From positions 1 through 21,978 of IMG/VR virus record IMGVR_UViG_3300008266_001443: a stretch of DNA of 21,978 nt. One strand, written 5' to 3'. Below the pieces are notes generated by a model. It did not search any database. It saw nothing but the letters and a program-made list of their open reading frames with translations, and had not been told where the DNA came from. The stretch is from a virus. Every line of letters begins with the position of its first letter. The first letter of the stretch is position 1. A program made the translations under genes and the position numbers. Shown here one piece after another: positions 9,601-17,037 of the stretch.

Positions 9601-9841
9601 AATTAGTTTGAGGATCAATATTAACTAAATTATCTCTAAGTTGATAGTCTGGGTAGTTATTATTTTCAAAAAGAAGATCATTATTTAAATCATAAATAAA
9701 ATATTCAATATAATCTACAGTTGAATCAAAAACTATATCTTGTTGAGTAAAATTAGATATAAGATTTTCATCCTCACTAGAATAATTTTGTAGTTGAAGA
9801 TTATCGGGATTTATATTTTGTATATTAACTATTTTATCCAT
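6659..9841 (-). CDS. Large baseplate/tail protein with gpI-like motif and LamG-like domain
   Basis: This 1060-aa protein has several regions. Residues 1-430 are Asn/Gln/Ser-rich with scattered helices (290-315). Residues 425-490 (FDNVWVYLKDITNKFDAD and onward) and 533-580 (YHNLPMLLKKKGT, then NVYGIP and RINEFGG) recall tail protein I/gp7-type baseplate proteins, where a helical 'leu-pro ... kkKGT' segment precedes a Gly-containing strand. Residues about 595-800 look like a LamG/concanavalin jelly roll (FDGGWWSILIN, then IWVGG and SGSYQELRFYHD), a fold often used to bind glycans. The C-terminus contains FKMIKDFTPSRAGLASGIVI, a pattern I associate with marine phage tail proteins. This fits a wedge protein with an embedded adhesion domain. 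No signal peptide or transmembrane helix is visible. The ATG at 9841 follows a 36-nt spacer. Confidence 0.7.
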   Translation of the reverse strand: MDKIVNIQNINPDNLQLQNYSSEDENLISNFTQQDIVFDSTVDYIEYFIYDLNNDLLFENNNYPDYQLRDNLVNIDPQTNLENEGFTEGQYYTVYNFLKGKLSSSPFSTFYIQDISADRTELRLNTTQISNIDVITLTNELTNQITNSTGSYLDFYLNFGGNKLIIANNILLDNSNSNDPTVLIKLYEPLPQEFTFNSQCWVVEQIAESQAYQIELTTIFNVEDQYNYILGPNFNLDIQDQINNSTPYYNQNSLLQNYSTLGSGSLLYQINSLLAEKGIEINIDYSDYSEFVHFSSAQTRLENFYYKLALIEEYSHSASLSNSGLPLNNFTSGSQFIYQNKINDIITNFDGYEYYLYYESGSTAWPKTNSIYPYINAPINDPTSISWINSQLFTASYYDSENKDALIYAIPNYLLEDSDNDQYQLFVQMLGQNFDNVWVYLKDITNKFDADNRLNYGISKDIVAQAIRDLGIKIYQNNFSTNDLYSALLGITTTGDLYNLPYTTSSLPTLTGYEYVNTYVTASSTASIEPVDDINKEIYKRIYHNLPMLLKKKGTAEGLRMLVNVYGIPDTVLRINEFGGKSYENQSWDNFVDQFNYAFTSPGTGYVNVPLSISYFDGTKDLNSIEFRFKTFGIPNSTEYSQSIARISSSFEIVLEYTGSGYTSGSYSGSIPNNYNQYATLKYIDSASLNSASVYLPFFDGGWWSILINQDTGSVNTPITLYAKNNIYDGYDGSQLGFQASSSINTSGIWVGGVTKAFRLSNDTNLTISGNTYTPFSGSYQELRFYHDILEEKKFDDYVMNPYSIEGNSIEGANDAFNQLFFRAPLGTLLDNNLTPTTKQSVHPSVSQIPPTSSFGTTNTYRLFGTFTFEPNTEILYQNQFVAGIKNSVSEKIRIVNMVLPSGSTLSQYISIQQNSPSNETFTKDVNYLEAAFSPQDEVNDDIIAQLGYFNIGSYIGDPRQLILSSSNYYPDFNKLRDYYFSKYTHNYDLNDYIRLIKFYDNSLFKMIKDFTPSRAGLASGIVIKPTLLERYKYPQPRVNSRTQIAFVGDPTSQTFNIPY

Positions 9842-9877
9842 TATTATCTAAGTTTATTCGCTATAAAAGATCAACAT

Positions 9878-10396
9878 TTACCTATTCCTCCAGTTATTTA
9901 ATAGTGTATTATTTGGAGCGGCTTGTTGAAGCTGCTGGAGAGGTGTTGGAGGAGGTGTATTAGTTTGCTGTGTTGAAGTTTGATTTATTGAAGTATCAAT
10001 TGTTGGAACATTAATATTAGGTATAATTTCATTTGATACGTTCTGAGTTAAAGAATTAACTGATTGTAATTCGATTATTTGTCTATTAAGTTCTAAATTT
10101 TGTTGTTGTAAAATATTAATTTCATCTATTAAAGCTTGAATATCATTATTAACTAAATCAGCATTAATATACTCTGAGCTAGTTTTAACTAAATATTCAT
10201 GAGAATTAGTTTCTCCTTCTTTTGGGATTTGGAAAAATATTTGATTATAATTTTGAAAAAATTCAGAAACAGATATTGTAGGTACTGGAGTAATTGATGA
10301 TGGAGTAGTATTAGCTAATTGAGTAAAATTAGTATCAATAACTCTTTCATATTGGTCTTTAGCATATACTTTTTTATTTAAATTAATTTGATCCAT
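9878..10396 (-). CDS. Coiled-coil tail-associated protein, 172 aa
   Basis: The preferred start is the ATG at 10396, which overlaps the upstream TGA as TGATG, the same coupling geometry as other genes here. A GTG three bases earlier would give 173 aa. Residues about 85-120 form a heptad-type coiled coil (NDIQALIDEINILQQQNLEL and onward). Flanks are Ser/Thr/Asn-rich, and the C-terminal 50 residues are a low-complexity Gln/Thr/Pro stretch (QQTNTPPPTPLQQLQQAAPN). This suggests an oligomerising, trimer-forming connector between tail proteins. It lies between the DNRLRE/Ig-like protein and the 1060-aa baseplate protein. No family is recognised. Confidence 0.65.
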   Translation of the reverse strand: MDQINLNKKVYAKDQYERVIDTNFTQLANTTPSSITPVPTISVSEFFQNYNQIFFQIPKEGETNSHEYLVKTSSEYINADLVNNDIQALIDEINILQQQNLELNRQIIELQSVNSLTQNVSNEIIPNINVPTIDTSINQTSTQQTNTPPPTPLQQLQQAAPNNTLLNNWRNR

Positions 10397-11502
10397 CACC
10401 CATTAATTACTTTAAAATAATAATTATTATCTACAATTATAGTTTGTCCATCATAAATAGTTTTAATTACAACTTTATAATATCTTTCTGGTTCTAATCC
10501 ATTCATATAAAGTTTAAAATAACTACTTACAGTATCTTGACTTAATTTAGTATATGTAGTATCAAAATCTATAACATATTCATTAGTATATAAATCTTGA
10601 ATTGCATAATATGATTCTTCAGGTAAATAATAATTTTTAGTATAAAATGAAGAAGTAGCCCATACTCGAGCAGGATATTCAGGTGTTGAGTATACTCTAA
10701 ATTTATTTACACTATCTGGGTAAAAAGTACCTGGGTTTTCATTTAAACTAATAGTAAATGGTTGTGTATCAATAGTTGTTATACCTGATGATCCAGTATT
10801 AATAATACAATCATCCCATTTAAATTCTAAACATGGAGGATAAATTGTATGAGTATCAATAGAATAATAAGTTATTTTAGGTTGATTATTAATATTATTT
10901 ACAAATTCATCTTTTTGTTTAATAATAAACCCATCATTATTATAAGATCCACTATACCAATCATTCACTATATTAGTAACATTTATATTAAGATCTTTAT
11001 CATCATAAAATCCAAATGTTTGAGATCCAGTTGGAGTTATATACCAAGTACCACCGCCTACTGTTACTGATGATGTATAAGAACCTGTTGTTCCAGGATT
11101 AAAATTACCATCAGTCCATAATGTTCCATCTTTATAATCTTTAAAATTCCAACTAGCTCCGTTAGTTACTTCAGGTATATAAGCAAATCTTCCAGTCCCC
11201 ATAACCCATGATTGAGAAATAGGATATACTTCTATAGTAGTATCTTGAATTAAACCACTAACATCAGCTATAAAACATCTTAAATTAGATTGCCATTGTA
11301 ATCCAGATATTTTATTATTAATAATATCATTTATTTCGTTACTAGAAAATTGAATTAATACTCTATTAGCTTGAGGACTAGGATCTAAGTCTAAATTTAA
11401 ACTAGTAGATATATCTAATATTTCATCTAACCCTGTATTTTTATCAGGATAAAATGAATATATTGTTGTGTCTTGAGTTGGAAATATTTTATATACAGCC
11501 AT
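10396..11502 (-). CDS. DNRLRE/CBM-like tail protein with C-terminal Ig-like domain
   Basis: Residues 1-230 resemble the DNRLRE (CBM96-type) jelly-roll domain. The N-terminus has Gln-Asp-Thr-Thr-Ile-Tyr and a Pro-Asp-Lys-Asn-Thr-Gly segment, then RVLIQF near 47-52, an EVYPISQSW strand, ASWNFKDY near 116-123 and the VTNIVNDWYSG element at 175-185. DNRLRE domains occur in secreted and surface proteins and are linked to polysaccharide binding or cleavage. Residues 231-368 form a second, beta-rich domain (NKFRVYSTPEYPAR, YMNGLEPERYYKVVIK) typical of Ig-like tail domains. No catalytic residues are identified. Location between gp6-like and the large tail proteins supports a peripheral baseplate or receptor-contact role. 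Start ATG at 11502, nine bases after the gp6 stop; the TGA overlaps the next ATG. Confidence 0.68.
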   Translation of the reverse strand: MAVYKIFPTQDTTIYSFYPDKNTGLDEILDISTSLNLDLDPSPQANRVLIQFSSNEINDIINNKISGLQWQSNLRCFIADVSGLIQDTTIEVYPISQSWVMGTGRFAYIPEVTNGASWNFKDYKDGTLWTDGNFNPGTTGSYTSSVTVGGGTWYITPTGSQTFGFYDDKDLNINVTNIVNDWYSGSYNNDGFIIKQKDEFVNNINNQPKITYYSIDTHTIYPPCLEFKWDDCIINTGSSGITTIDTQPFTISLNENPGTFYPDSVNKFRVYSTPEYPARVWATSSFYTKNYYLPEESYYAIQDLYTNEYVIDFDTTYTKLSQDTVSSYFKLYMNGLEPERYYKVVIKTIYDGQTIIVDNNYYFKVING

Positions 11503-11511
11503 GGTTTATTT

Positions 11512-13371
11512 TTATAATGGTACTACTCTACCTTGAATATCAGCATTTGGATATTTTACTTCAAATATCATAGGATCTATAGATGGATAAACAACATTAT
11601 TTCTTGTAGCTCCAGATATATCATAAGCAAAATCTGAGTATCCTAGATTTGATCCTACTAAATTGTAAATATCTATATTTTTAACTGTTTGAACTCCTTC
11701 TACTCTATCTAATAAAACATAAATATCTCTTAATATTATAGGTTGATTGATTTGCCAATTACTTATTCTAAAATAAGATTGTAAAACAGAAATACAATTA
11801 GTTAATACTTGATTATTATTATAATTAGGTAATACTATAATATCAAAATTTACTCCAATATTAATAATAAAAGCATCTTTAATATTAATAGCATCATTTA
11901 TCATTCTGTATTGGGAAAGATAAGTTATTAAATTTTGTTTTAAAGCAAACGAAGCATAGTTTAATTTCTTATTAATGTCGTATGTTAAAATATATAAATC
12001 TAATATTCCAAGAGATTCTCCAGGTAATATACTTTGTAACTTTGTTGGTTCAATATATCCTTTAGATATTTCTCCATATCTAGCAGGCATACTTAATGCT
12101 CTAACTAAATAATCATCTTGGGTAACATTTCGTTGTTGTGATGCAAAATTAGCTGAGGAATTTTGTCTTATTTCTTCAATTGAATCTCCATCACCTCCTC
12201 CACTTGCTGCTTCTGGGTTTGTAACGGTTAATGAAGTATAAATTGAATTTGCTAAAGCTGTATTAGCTATATTAGGATTTAAAAAATTAACATTTCCAGA
12301 TATTCCATTTAAAGAATTAGCACTAATATTAGCTGTGGCTCCACCTCCAGTTAAATATCTAAATGTTAAAGTAGTATTTGAAGGAGCAATTCCATATGTT
12401 TTTGTATATAAGAAATTTGAAGGAGAATAAGCTGTTGTTAATTTATCTTGTTCAAATGGTAAACCAATACCTACATTATCTGGATTAGGTATTATAACTT
12501 CATCTGAGTCTGCTACTGTACCTGCACCAAATTGAATTTGCATAGTAGTAGAATTTTTTAAACGAGTAGTAAATCTACGTTGTACTTTTTTAAGTTTTAA
12601 TAAATAAGGAGTATCTCCTGATTGTTGGGATAAATTAGGATCATTAGTATTAGTATTTTTAATACTATCATAAATCATTTCTTGACCTAAATAATCTACT
12701 TCATACCATTGATTTCCTTGAGAATCAAAACAATCTAATATTCCTATTAAACTATTAGAATTTATTTCTACTGTTGCAAATTTTTCAGGAGAATTAAATG
12801 GAAAGGATATTGAATTTATAGTTGCAGATATTGCTTTTCTTGTCTTTTTTAATAAAAATGAATTAGGTGTATTTCCAGGATTTAATACTTCATATACTGT
12901 AATTTCTGTTGGATCGCCTGAGCTTGAAACTGTAAAATCTACCGGATCACTAACTAAAAAAGAATTAGATCCATTATTAGCAACAGTTGAGTTAGGTCCA
13001 ATATATAAAGCATAATCAAAATCAGGAACATAAGAACCACCAGATAGTTTAGCAGGTACTTTTTGATAAAAGTTTACATTAGTAATTGCTACACCAGTTA
13101 CATTTGGTTTATAACCAAACATATATGCTAATTCAAATAAATTATTTGATTGACGAGCAAATTGTAAATAATTTTCTTGAACTTGATTATCTAAATAAAA
13201 TGATAAAACATCACCTACATAAGCAGCCATTTCAATAAACATCATTCCTGGTGATGCTGGGCTAAAGTCATTGTATGTAGTTGGAAAATAGGTTCTAGCA
13301 TAGTCTATTAAACTTGCTCTATATTCACTAAAATCTTTATTTATGTATTTTATATTTTTATTTACAGCCAT
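11512..13371 (-). CDS. Baseplate wedge protein, gp6/J-like
   Basis: A 619-aa protein with the N-terminal signature of T4 gp6 / Mu-P2 baseplate J proteins. It starts INKDFSEYRASLIDYARTYFP, continues with a Phe-Ser-Pro-Ala-Ser-Pro-Gly-Met-Met segment at 36-44, then a long helix (FIEMAAYVGDVLSFYLDNQV) and NLFELAYMFGYKP at 77-89. The C-terminal part (LLDRVEGVQTVKNIDI) matches the dimerisation end of this family. Gp6 homodimers form the iris-like ring linking wedges around the baseplate hub, so this is a core structural component. Its partner gp25 is encoded immediately upstream with a TAATG overlap, the conserved gp25-gp6 pairing of contractile injection systems. Length is close to T4 gp6. Confidence 0.9.
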   Translation of the reverse strand: MAVNKNIKYINKDFSEYRASLIDYARTYFPTTYNDFSPASPGMMFIEMAAYVGDVLSFYLDNQVQENYLQFARQSNNLFELAYMFGYKPNVTGVAITNVNFYQKVPAKLSGGSYVPDFDYALYIGPNSTVANNGSNSFLVSDPVDFTVSSSGDPTEITVYEVLNPGNTPNSFLLKKTRKAISATINSISFPFNSPEKFATVEINSNSLIGILDCFDSQGNQWYEVDYLGQEMIYDSIKNTNTNDPNLSQQSGDTPYLLKLKKVQRRFTTRLKNSTTMQIQFGAGTVADSDEVIIPNPDNVGIGLPFEQDKLTTAYSPSNFLYTKTYGIAPSNTTLTFRYLTGGGATANISANSLNGISGNVNFLNPNIANTALANSIYTSLTVTNPEAASGGGDGDSIEEIRQNSSANFASQQRNVTQDDYLVRALSMPARYGEISKGYIEPTKLQSILPGESLGILDLYILTYDINKKLNYASFALKQNLITYLSQYRMINDAINIKDAFIINIGVNFDIIVLPNYNNNQVLTNCISVLQSYFRISNWQINQPIILRDIYVLLDRVEGVQTVKNIDIYNLVGSNLGYSDFAYDISGATRNNVVYPSIDPMIFEVKYPNADIQGRVVPL

Positions 13372-13781
13372 TATTGTATAAATGTTATTTGTGCTTGATC
13401 AGTTAAATCAGTATTTAATATAGTATAAGTAAATTTAACAGTTAATTCATTATAATCAGGATTTTCTAATATATCTAAAGTATCTAATCTTATGATAGGA
13501 AAATATATACTAATTAAATTTTGAATATTATCTTTTAAATTTTCAGTATTATTAGATGTTATTTGTTCGAATAAGTAAGCTCTTATATTAGCTCCGAATC
13601 CATTATTTAAATATCTTTCTTTTTGATTAGTTAATAAAAAGTTAATTAAATTATTTCTGATAGCATCTTTAGTTGTATATGTTGAAAAAAATACACCAGG
13701 AGCATTAAAAGGAATAGATATTCCAACCGCTGTTCCAGGTTTAGTATCTATAGGAAATATTTTTTTAGCTCCAAATGCCAT
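13371..13781 (-). CDS. Baseplate wedge protein gp25-like (GPW/gp25 family)
   Basis: At 136 aa it matches the usual size of T4 gp25 and of lysozyme-like GPW/gp25 wedge proteins. It begins FGAKKIFPIDTKPG and has the family core TNQKERYLNNGFGANIRAYL at 51-70, where the Glu-Arg pair is equivalent to the conserved EPR-type motif. The C-terminal strand-rich segment (NELTVKFTYTI) completes the fold. Gp25 binds the gp6 dimer and initiates sheath assembly around the hub. Its ATG at 13781 overlaps by one base a TAA that ends a -1-frame extension of the preceding gene, and its own stop overlaps the gp6 start (TAATG). Confidence 0.92.
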   Translation of the reverse strand: MAFGAKKIFPIDTKPGTAVGISIPFNAPGVFFSTYTTKDAIRNNLINFLLTNQKERYLNNGFGANIRAYLFEQITSNNTENLKDNIQNLISIYFPIIRLDTLDILENPDYNELTVKFTYTILNTDLTDQAQITFIQ

Positions 13782-13930
13782 TATTTACCTCCAATTAACC
13801 CCATTATTTGATCTAAACCTAATTGACCACTAGGTAAAGCACTACCTTCAGCTATAGTATTTACAGCACTATTTACTTTAAATTCACCTGCAAATTCTGA
13901 TTTAGGACCTTGAGTTAATAAGCTTTTAAA
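13781..13930 (-). CDS. Open -1 frame after slippery heptamer: putative frameshift-encoded C-terminus of the 341-aa protein
   Basis: In the minus-strand 341-aa gene the codons GAT TTA AAA GCT TAT TAA contain T TTA AAA at 13930-13924, in the phase required for simultaneous -1 slippage. After slippage the -1 frame reads 47 codons (SLLTQGPKSEFAGEFKVNSA, then more, ending QIMGLIGGK) and stops with TAA at 13783-13781, one base overlapping the gp25 ATG. The peptide looks like a folded protein and uses the same codons as its neighbours. No ATG, GTG or TTG exists in this frame before an ATG five codons from the end, so it needs frameshifting, a rare start codon, or correction of an indel. A strong stimulatory hairpin is not obvious downstream. 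Confidence 0.6.
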   Translation of the reverse strand, partial: FKSLLTQGPKSEFAGEFKVNSAVNTIAEGSALPSGQLGLDQIMGLIGGK

Positions 13931-14940
13931 TCATTTGAATCAATAATTAGTTTAATTTCATTAATTAAGGTTTGAGTATCTGTGGAGAATGTTAAAGGAG
14001 TTGATAATAAAATTATGCCTTCTTTATTTTTAGCAACTGCTTTTCTTCTATTAACTGTAAAAGAGTATGGTTCTTCTACTATTTCTAATGTAAATCCCTT
14101 ATAAGTTTGAGTATTATTAATATTATTATTAATTTCATTATTTACTTTTTCTAAATCTAATAATGTAGGAGATAATGGAACTAATAAAGCATCTGGGGCA
14201 CATTGTTGTAAATATTTATCTATTGAATTTAACATAGATATTATTTTTAATAAAACAACATTAATAGTAGCTAAAGCTAAAGTAACTGATGCTAAAGTAG
14301 CTGTTAATTTAACCAATCTATTAGTTGCTTCTTCTTGAGCATCTTTTAAATCGTTTAATCCAGTAGCAACAGATCCTGGGACTCCTGGAGGTGCAGGGAT
14401 GAATTTACTTGCTATTGAAATAGCTAATCTAGAATTTTTAAGAGTAGCTACTAAAGTAGTTACTACTCCAGCTATTAAACTTATACCTGCTAAAATTTTT
14501 GTAAAAGTATCAATAATTTTAACTATTCGGTTTAATTTTTCTACTATACTATTTCTTTTTAAGATTATACTGTCAAGTTCAGGTTTAGTTAAACATGTTT
14601 TAGGAATTTTAGGTTTAAGGGTTCCTATAGATTTAATTCCAATTTGGGTAGCTAAAGCTACAAGCATAGGAATTAAAATTCTTTTTAGTTCACTACGTTT
14701 TTTATTTAATACTATAGCTAATTTTTCTGAGCCTTGAGGTTGTAAATCTGTAGGTGTATTTTTTAAAGTTACTTCAGGATTAACTTGAGAAGTATTTGTT
14801 ACAGTTTGTTGTTCTGAACTTTTATCTGATTCTTGTTGTGTTTGGCTATTTACTTGCTGGGGAGTAGGATTTATAGCATTTGGATCTGGTGCTATATATG
14901 ATTCTACTACTGTAGCTTTATTATTAGAATTATCAGCCAT
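13915..14940 (-). CDS. Baseplate-cluster protein with two hydrophobic segments, 341 aa (possible 386-aa frameshift form)
   Basis: Residues 1-70 are disordered and Gln/Ser/Thr/Pro-rich. A basic segment (75-90) precedes hydrophobic helices at about 88-104, then strong membrane-like segments at about 146-168 (ILAGISLIAGVVTTLVATL) and 209-236 (LATINVVLLKIISML). Predominantly helical heptads lie around 120-145. The C-terminal 60 residues form a compact beta-alpha unit (YKGFTLEIVEEPYSFTV...RRKAVAKNKEGIILL). It ends NDLKAY in the 0 frame. Hydrophobic helices in a baseplate operon suggest a hub or ejected protein that meets the host membrane. I do not recognise the family. It overlaps the preceding gene by 8 nt (ATGGCTGA) and carries a T TTA AAA slippery site two codons before its stop. 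Confidence 0.72.
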   Translation of the reverse strand: MADNSNNKATVVESYIAPDPNAINPTPQQVNSQTQQESDKSSEQQTVTNTSQVNPEVTLKNTPTDLQPQGSEKLAIVLNKKRSELKRILIPMLVALATQIGIKSIGTLKPKIPKTCLTKPELDSIILKRNSIVEKLNRIVKIIDTFTKILAGISLIAGVVTTLVATLKNSRLAISIASKFIPAPPGVPGSVATGLNDLKDAQEEATNRLVKLTATLASVTLALATINVVLLKIISMLNSIDKYLQQCAPDALLVPLSPTLLDLEKVNNEINNNINNTQTYKGFTLEIVEEPYSFTVNRRKAVAKNKEGIILLSTPLTFSTDTQTLINEIKLIIDSNDLKAY

Positions 14941-15760
14941 TTTTAGTTATTTTAATTTGTTTAGGTATATAAACCTTACATTTTATTTTAACATAAGCTT
15001 CACGATATGGTTTAGTTATCGTTCCTTTTAAATCAGATACTCTTCTTTCTAAATATTCTATAGAACGATTTCCAGGTGCATCTGTAATTGTTACTCTACC
15101 ACTACCATTTAAATATTTATCTCTAACTTCTTTTAAAGCTTTACTTGTAGCTTCAAATTCAGCTTGAGCAAGTACTATAGATGAATCTGTAGCTCTAAAA
15201 GAATTTGGATCGGATGTGTATGATCCTTCTGCTATTACATTTTCAACTACTTGAGAGGAAATAGATTCTATTTTTGTATTAACACCTTCCTCAATTATAA
15301 AATTTGATTTAACATTATCATATTTACTAATATAATCAGTATATGCAGTATTTATAAGACTTTGAGCTTGAAATGATAAATTTGATTCAGTTAAAGGATC
15401 ATTTATATTATTACGTTTTATATTACAAAATTCTATTGCCTCTTCATAATAAATAAGAGTATTAGAACTAGGAGTTTTATTTATTACAATATTTGATAAA
15501 AATCCTAAAACAGCATTATAATAATCAGTTGTTCCAGGTTTTATATAATCAGCACTATTATATAATTCAGTTGCTGCATTTAATAATTTTTCATCAGTAA
15601 CATTTGAAAATATAGGAGAGACATAAAATATATCACCATTTTTATCAAAAAAAACAGCTTGTTTTCTAACCCCATCTTGATATATTTTAATAGTAGTTCC
15701 ATCACTTAATTTATTATAAGATCCAGTAGGACTACCTATTACTTCTATTTCCTCATCCAT
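14933..15760 (-). CDS. Uncharacterised baseplate-cluster protein, 275 aa
   Basis: A 275-aa soluble protein between the spike and the hydrophobic 341-aa protein. The first 50 residues are beta-type (DGTTIKIYQDGVRKQAVFFD, then IFYVSP). Residues about 55-240 are largely helical, with Asn/Ser/Glu-rich helices and a long amphipathic stretch near 195-215 (ALKEVRDKYL). The C-terminus is basic (YREAYVKIKCKVYIPKQIKI). It has no catalytic or membrane motif. Coupling by TAATG to the spike gene upstream and an 8-nt overlap with the next gene indicate it is made stoichiometrically with baseplate parts, so a hub or needle accessory role is plausible. The family is not recognised. Confidence 0.68.
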   Translation of the reverse strand: MDEEIEVIGSPTGSYNKLSDGTTIKIYQDGVRKQAVFFDKNGDIFYVSPIFSNVTDEKLLNAATELYNSADYIKPGTTDYYNAVLGFLSNIVINKTPSSNTLIYYEEAIEFCNIKRNNINDPLTESNLSFQAQSLINTAYTDYISKYDNVKSNFIIEEGVNTKIESISSQVVENVIAEGSYTSDPNSFRATDSSIVLAQAEFEATSKALKEVRDKYLNGSGRVTITDAPGNRSIEYLERRVSDLKGTITKPYREAYVKIKCKVYIPKQIKITKNG

Positions 15761-17037
15761 TATACTGTATAATTTCTTTTAGAGGTTAAATTACAATCAT
15801 TAAGACCAGAATCACTGCCTAATGCTTTGCTTAAATTAATTAGATCATCTAATACATCCTGAGCCGCACTGTTTATAGTAGGTAATGTAGAGACTACAGT
15901 AGGTACACATGGACTAGTAGTAGCGGTAGATGCTATTGTCATAAATGTTGTTAATGATTTAACTAAATCTTTAAGTAAATTTACAGTTTGAATACCTAAC
16001 ATTAGCGGTTCTTCAGCTTGGTATTTTCCTAAATATATTTTATCAGCTTGAACTGATAATTCTGGTGAATCAATATTTACTGATGTTAAAGAATTTAGGT
16101 TAATAGATTTAGCAGATGTTAGTAAAATATGATCATTATATGAATTAAATACTAATCTACCTGATGATAATAATATTTGAGCCCCGGCAAATTTACTAGG
16201 AGTAGAGGGAGCACTGTCTTTAGAATAACTAACATAACTAGTGCTAGATGCATTTAGTGGTACATTTTGAGTACTAGTTAAATAAATTGATGAATTATCA
16301 TTATTTACATTTTCTACTGTAGGGATCCAACCTTCATTGGTTTGTGATCCTTGACCATTTCTTATTATAGAAATAGGATCTCCATCTTTACCTGTACTAG
16401 ACCAATTATTTGGAGTTTTCATTACAGTACTACCTAAACGAATTGAATTACCCCATCTACCTTCATATATAACATCTCCTTCAAAAGGTAATATTGGATG
16501 AATATTAGCCCTTTCTTTAAAAGTTTTACCTAAATTTATTTCAGTTGAATTATCAGTAACTCGTCTTACACTTCCAGCTTCAGTTTGTTGATAATCTTTT
16601 TGCTGTTCAGGAGGTAATTTATTAGCTAATAATGGATATCCATTATGATGGGGATGATTCCATAATCCTACAATATTAATATAATATTTTTTACTAGATG
16701 TATTTCTTTTACCTATATCTGTATCCGGGAGGCTAATTATATATACTACTTCATTTAGTAATGGATAATTTTTATTACTAGGATTAAGAGGATAAGCTAT
16801 GTTACGAACTATAGTATTTAAATTTGGAGAGGTAATTTCTTCATATTCTATAGCTCCTAAAGCATTCCATCCCCCTAATTGTTCAAATCTTGGATGATTT
16901 TCATCTAAAACAATACTTTTAACCCTAACAGCGATTATAAGATTATTTAAACTATTAATATCAAGAGATGTAGCATTACCACTAAGTAATCTAGAGTTTA
17001 AATTTTTATTTACACTACTAAATCCGTAATTAGCCAT
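15760..17037 (-). CDS. Central spike / gp5-like OB-fold baseplate protein
   Basis: A 425-aa protein with the layout of T4-type spike proteins. The N-terminal 130 residues are an OB-like beta barrel (NNLIIAVRVKSIVLDENHP, later EVVYIISLPD). Residues 180-203 contain PILPFEGDVIYEGRWGNSIR followed by Leu-Gly-Ser, and then GDPISIIRNG at 219-228, the hallmark of marine T4-like gp5 homologues. Residues about 285-340 are regular short strands (GRLVFNSYNDHILLTSAKSI and onward) consistent with a triple-stranded beta-helix. The C-terminal 80 residues are helical and carry two or three cysteines. There is no lysozyme domain between OB fold and helix, unlike T4 gp5. It should cap the tube and puncture the outer membrane. 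It starts with an 8-nt overlap (ATGGCTAA). Confidence 0.82.
   Translation of the reverse strand: MANYGFSSVNKNLNSRLLSGNATSLDINSLNNLIIAVRVKSIVLDENHPRFEQLGGWNALGAIEYEEITSPNLNTIVRNIAYPLNPSNKNYPLLNEVVYIISLPDTDIGKRNTSSKKYYINIVGLWNHPHHNGYPLLANKLPPEQQKDYQQTEAGSVRRVTDNSTEINLGKTFKERANIHPILPFEGDVIYEGRWGNSIRLGSTVMKTPNNWSSTGKDGDPISIIRNGQGSQTNEGWIPTVENVNNDNSSIYLTSTQNVPLNASSTSYVSYSKDSAPSTPSKFAGAQILLSSGRLVFNSYNDHILLTSAKSINLNSLTSVNIDSPELSVQADKIYLGKYQAEEPLMLGIQTVNLLKDLVKSLTTFMTIASTATTSPCVPTVVSTLPTINSAAQDVLDDLINLSKALGSDSGLNDCNLTSKRNYTV

Noticed and set aside
10849-11070. Plus-strand ORF of 73 aa, Ile-rich
   Set aside because: Antisense of the DNRLRE-like gene; the Ile-rich product is an artefact of complementing AT-rich codons.
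14399-14737. Plus-strand ORF of 112 aa with hydrophobic segments
   Set aside because: Antisense of the 341-aa gene; the hydrophobicity mirrors the codons of the opposite strand.
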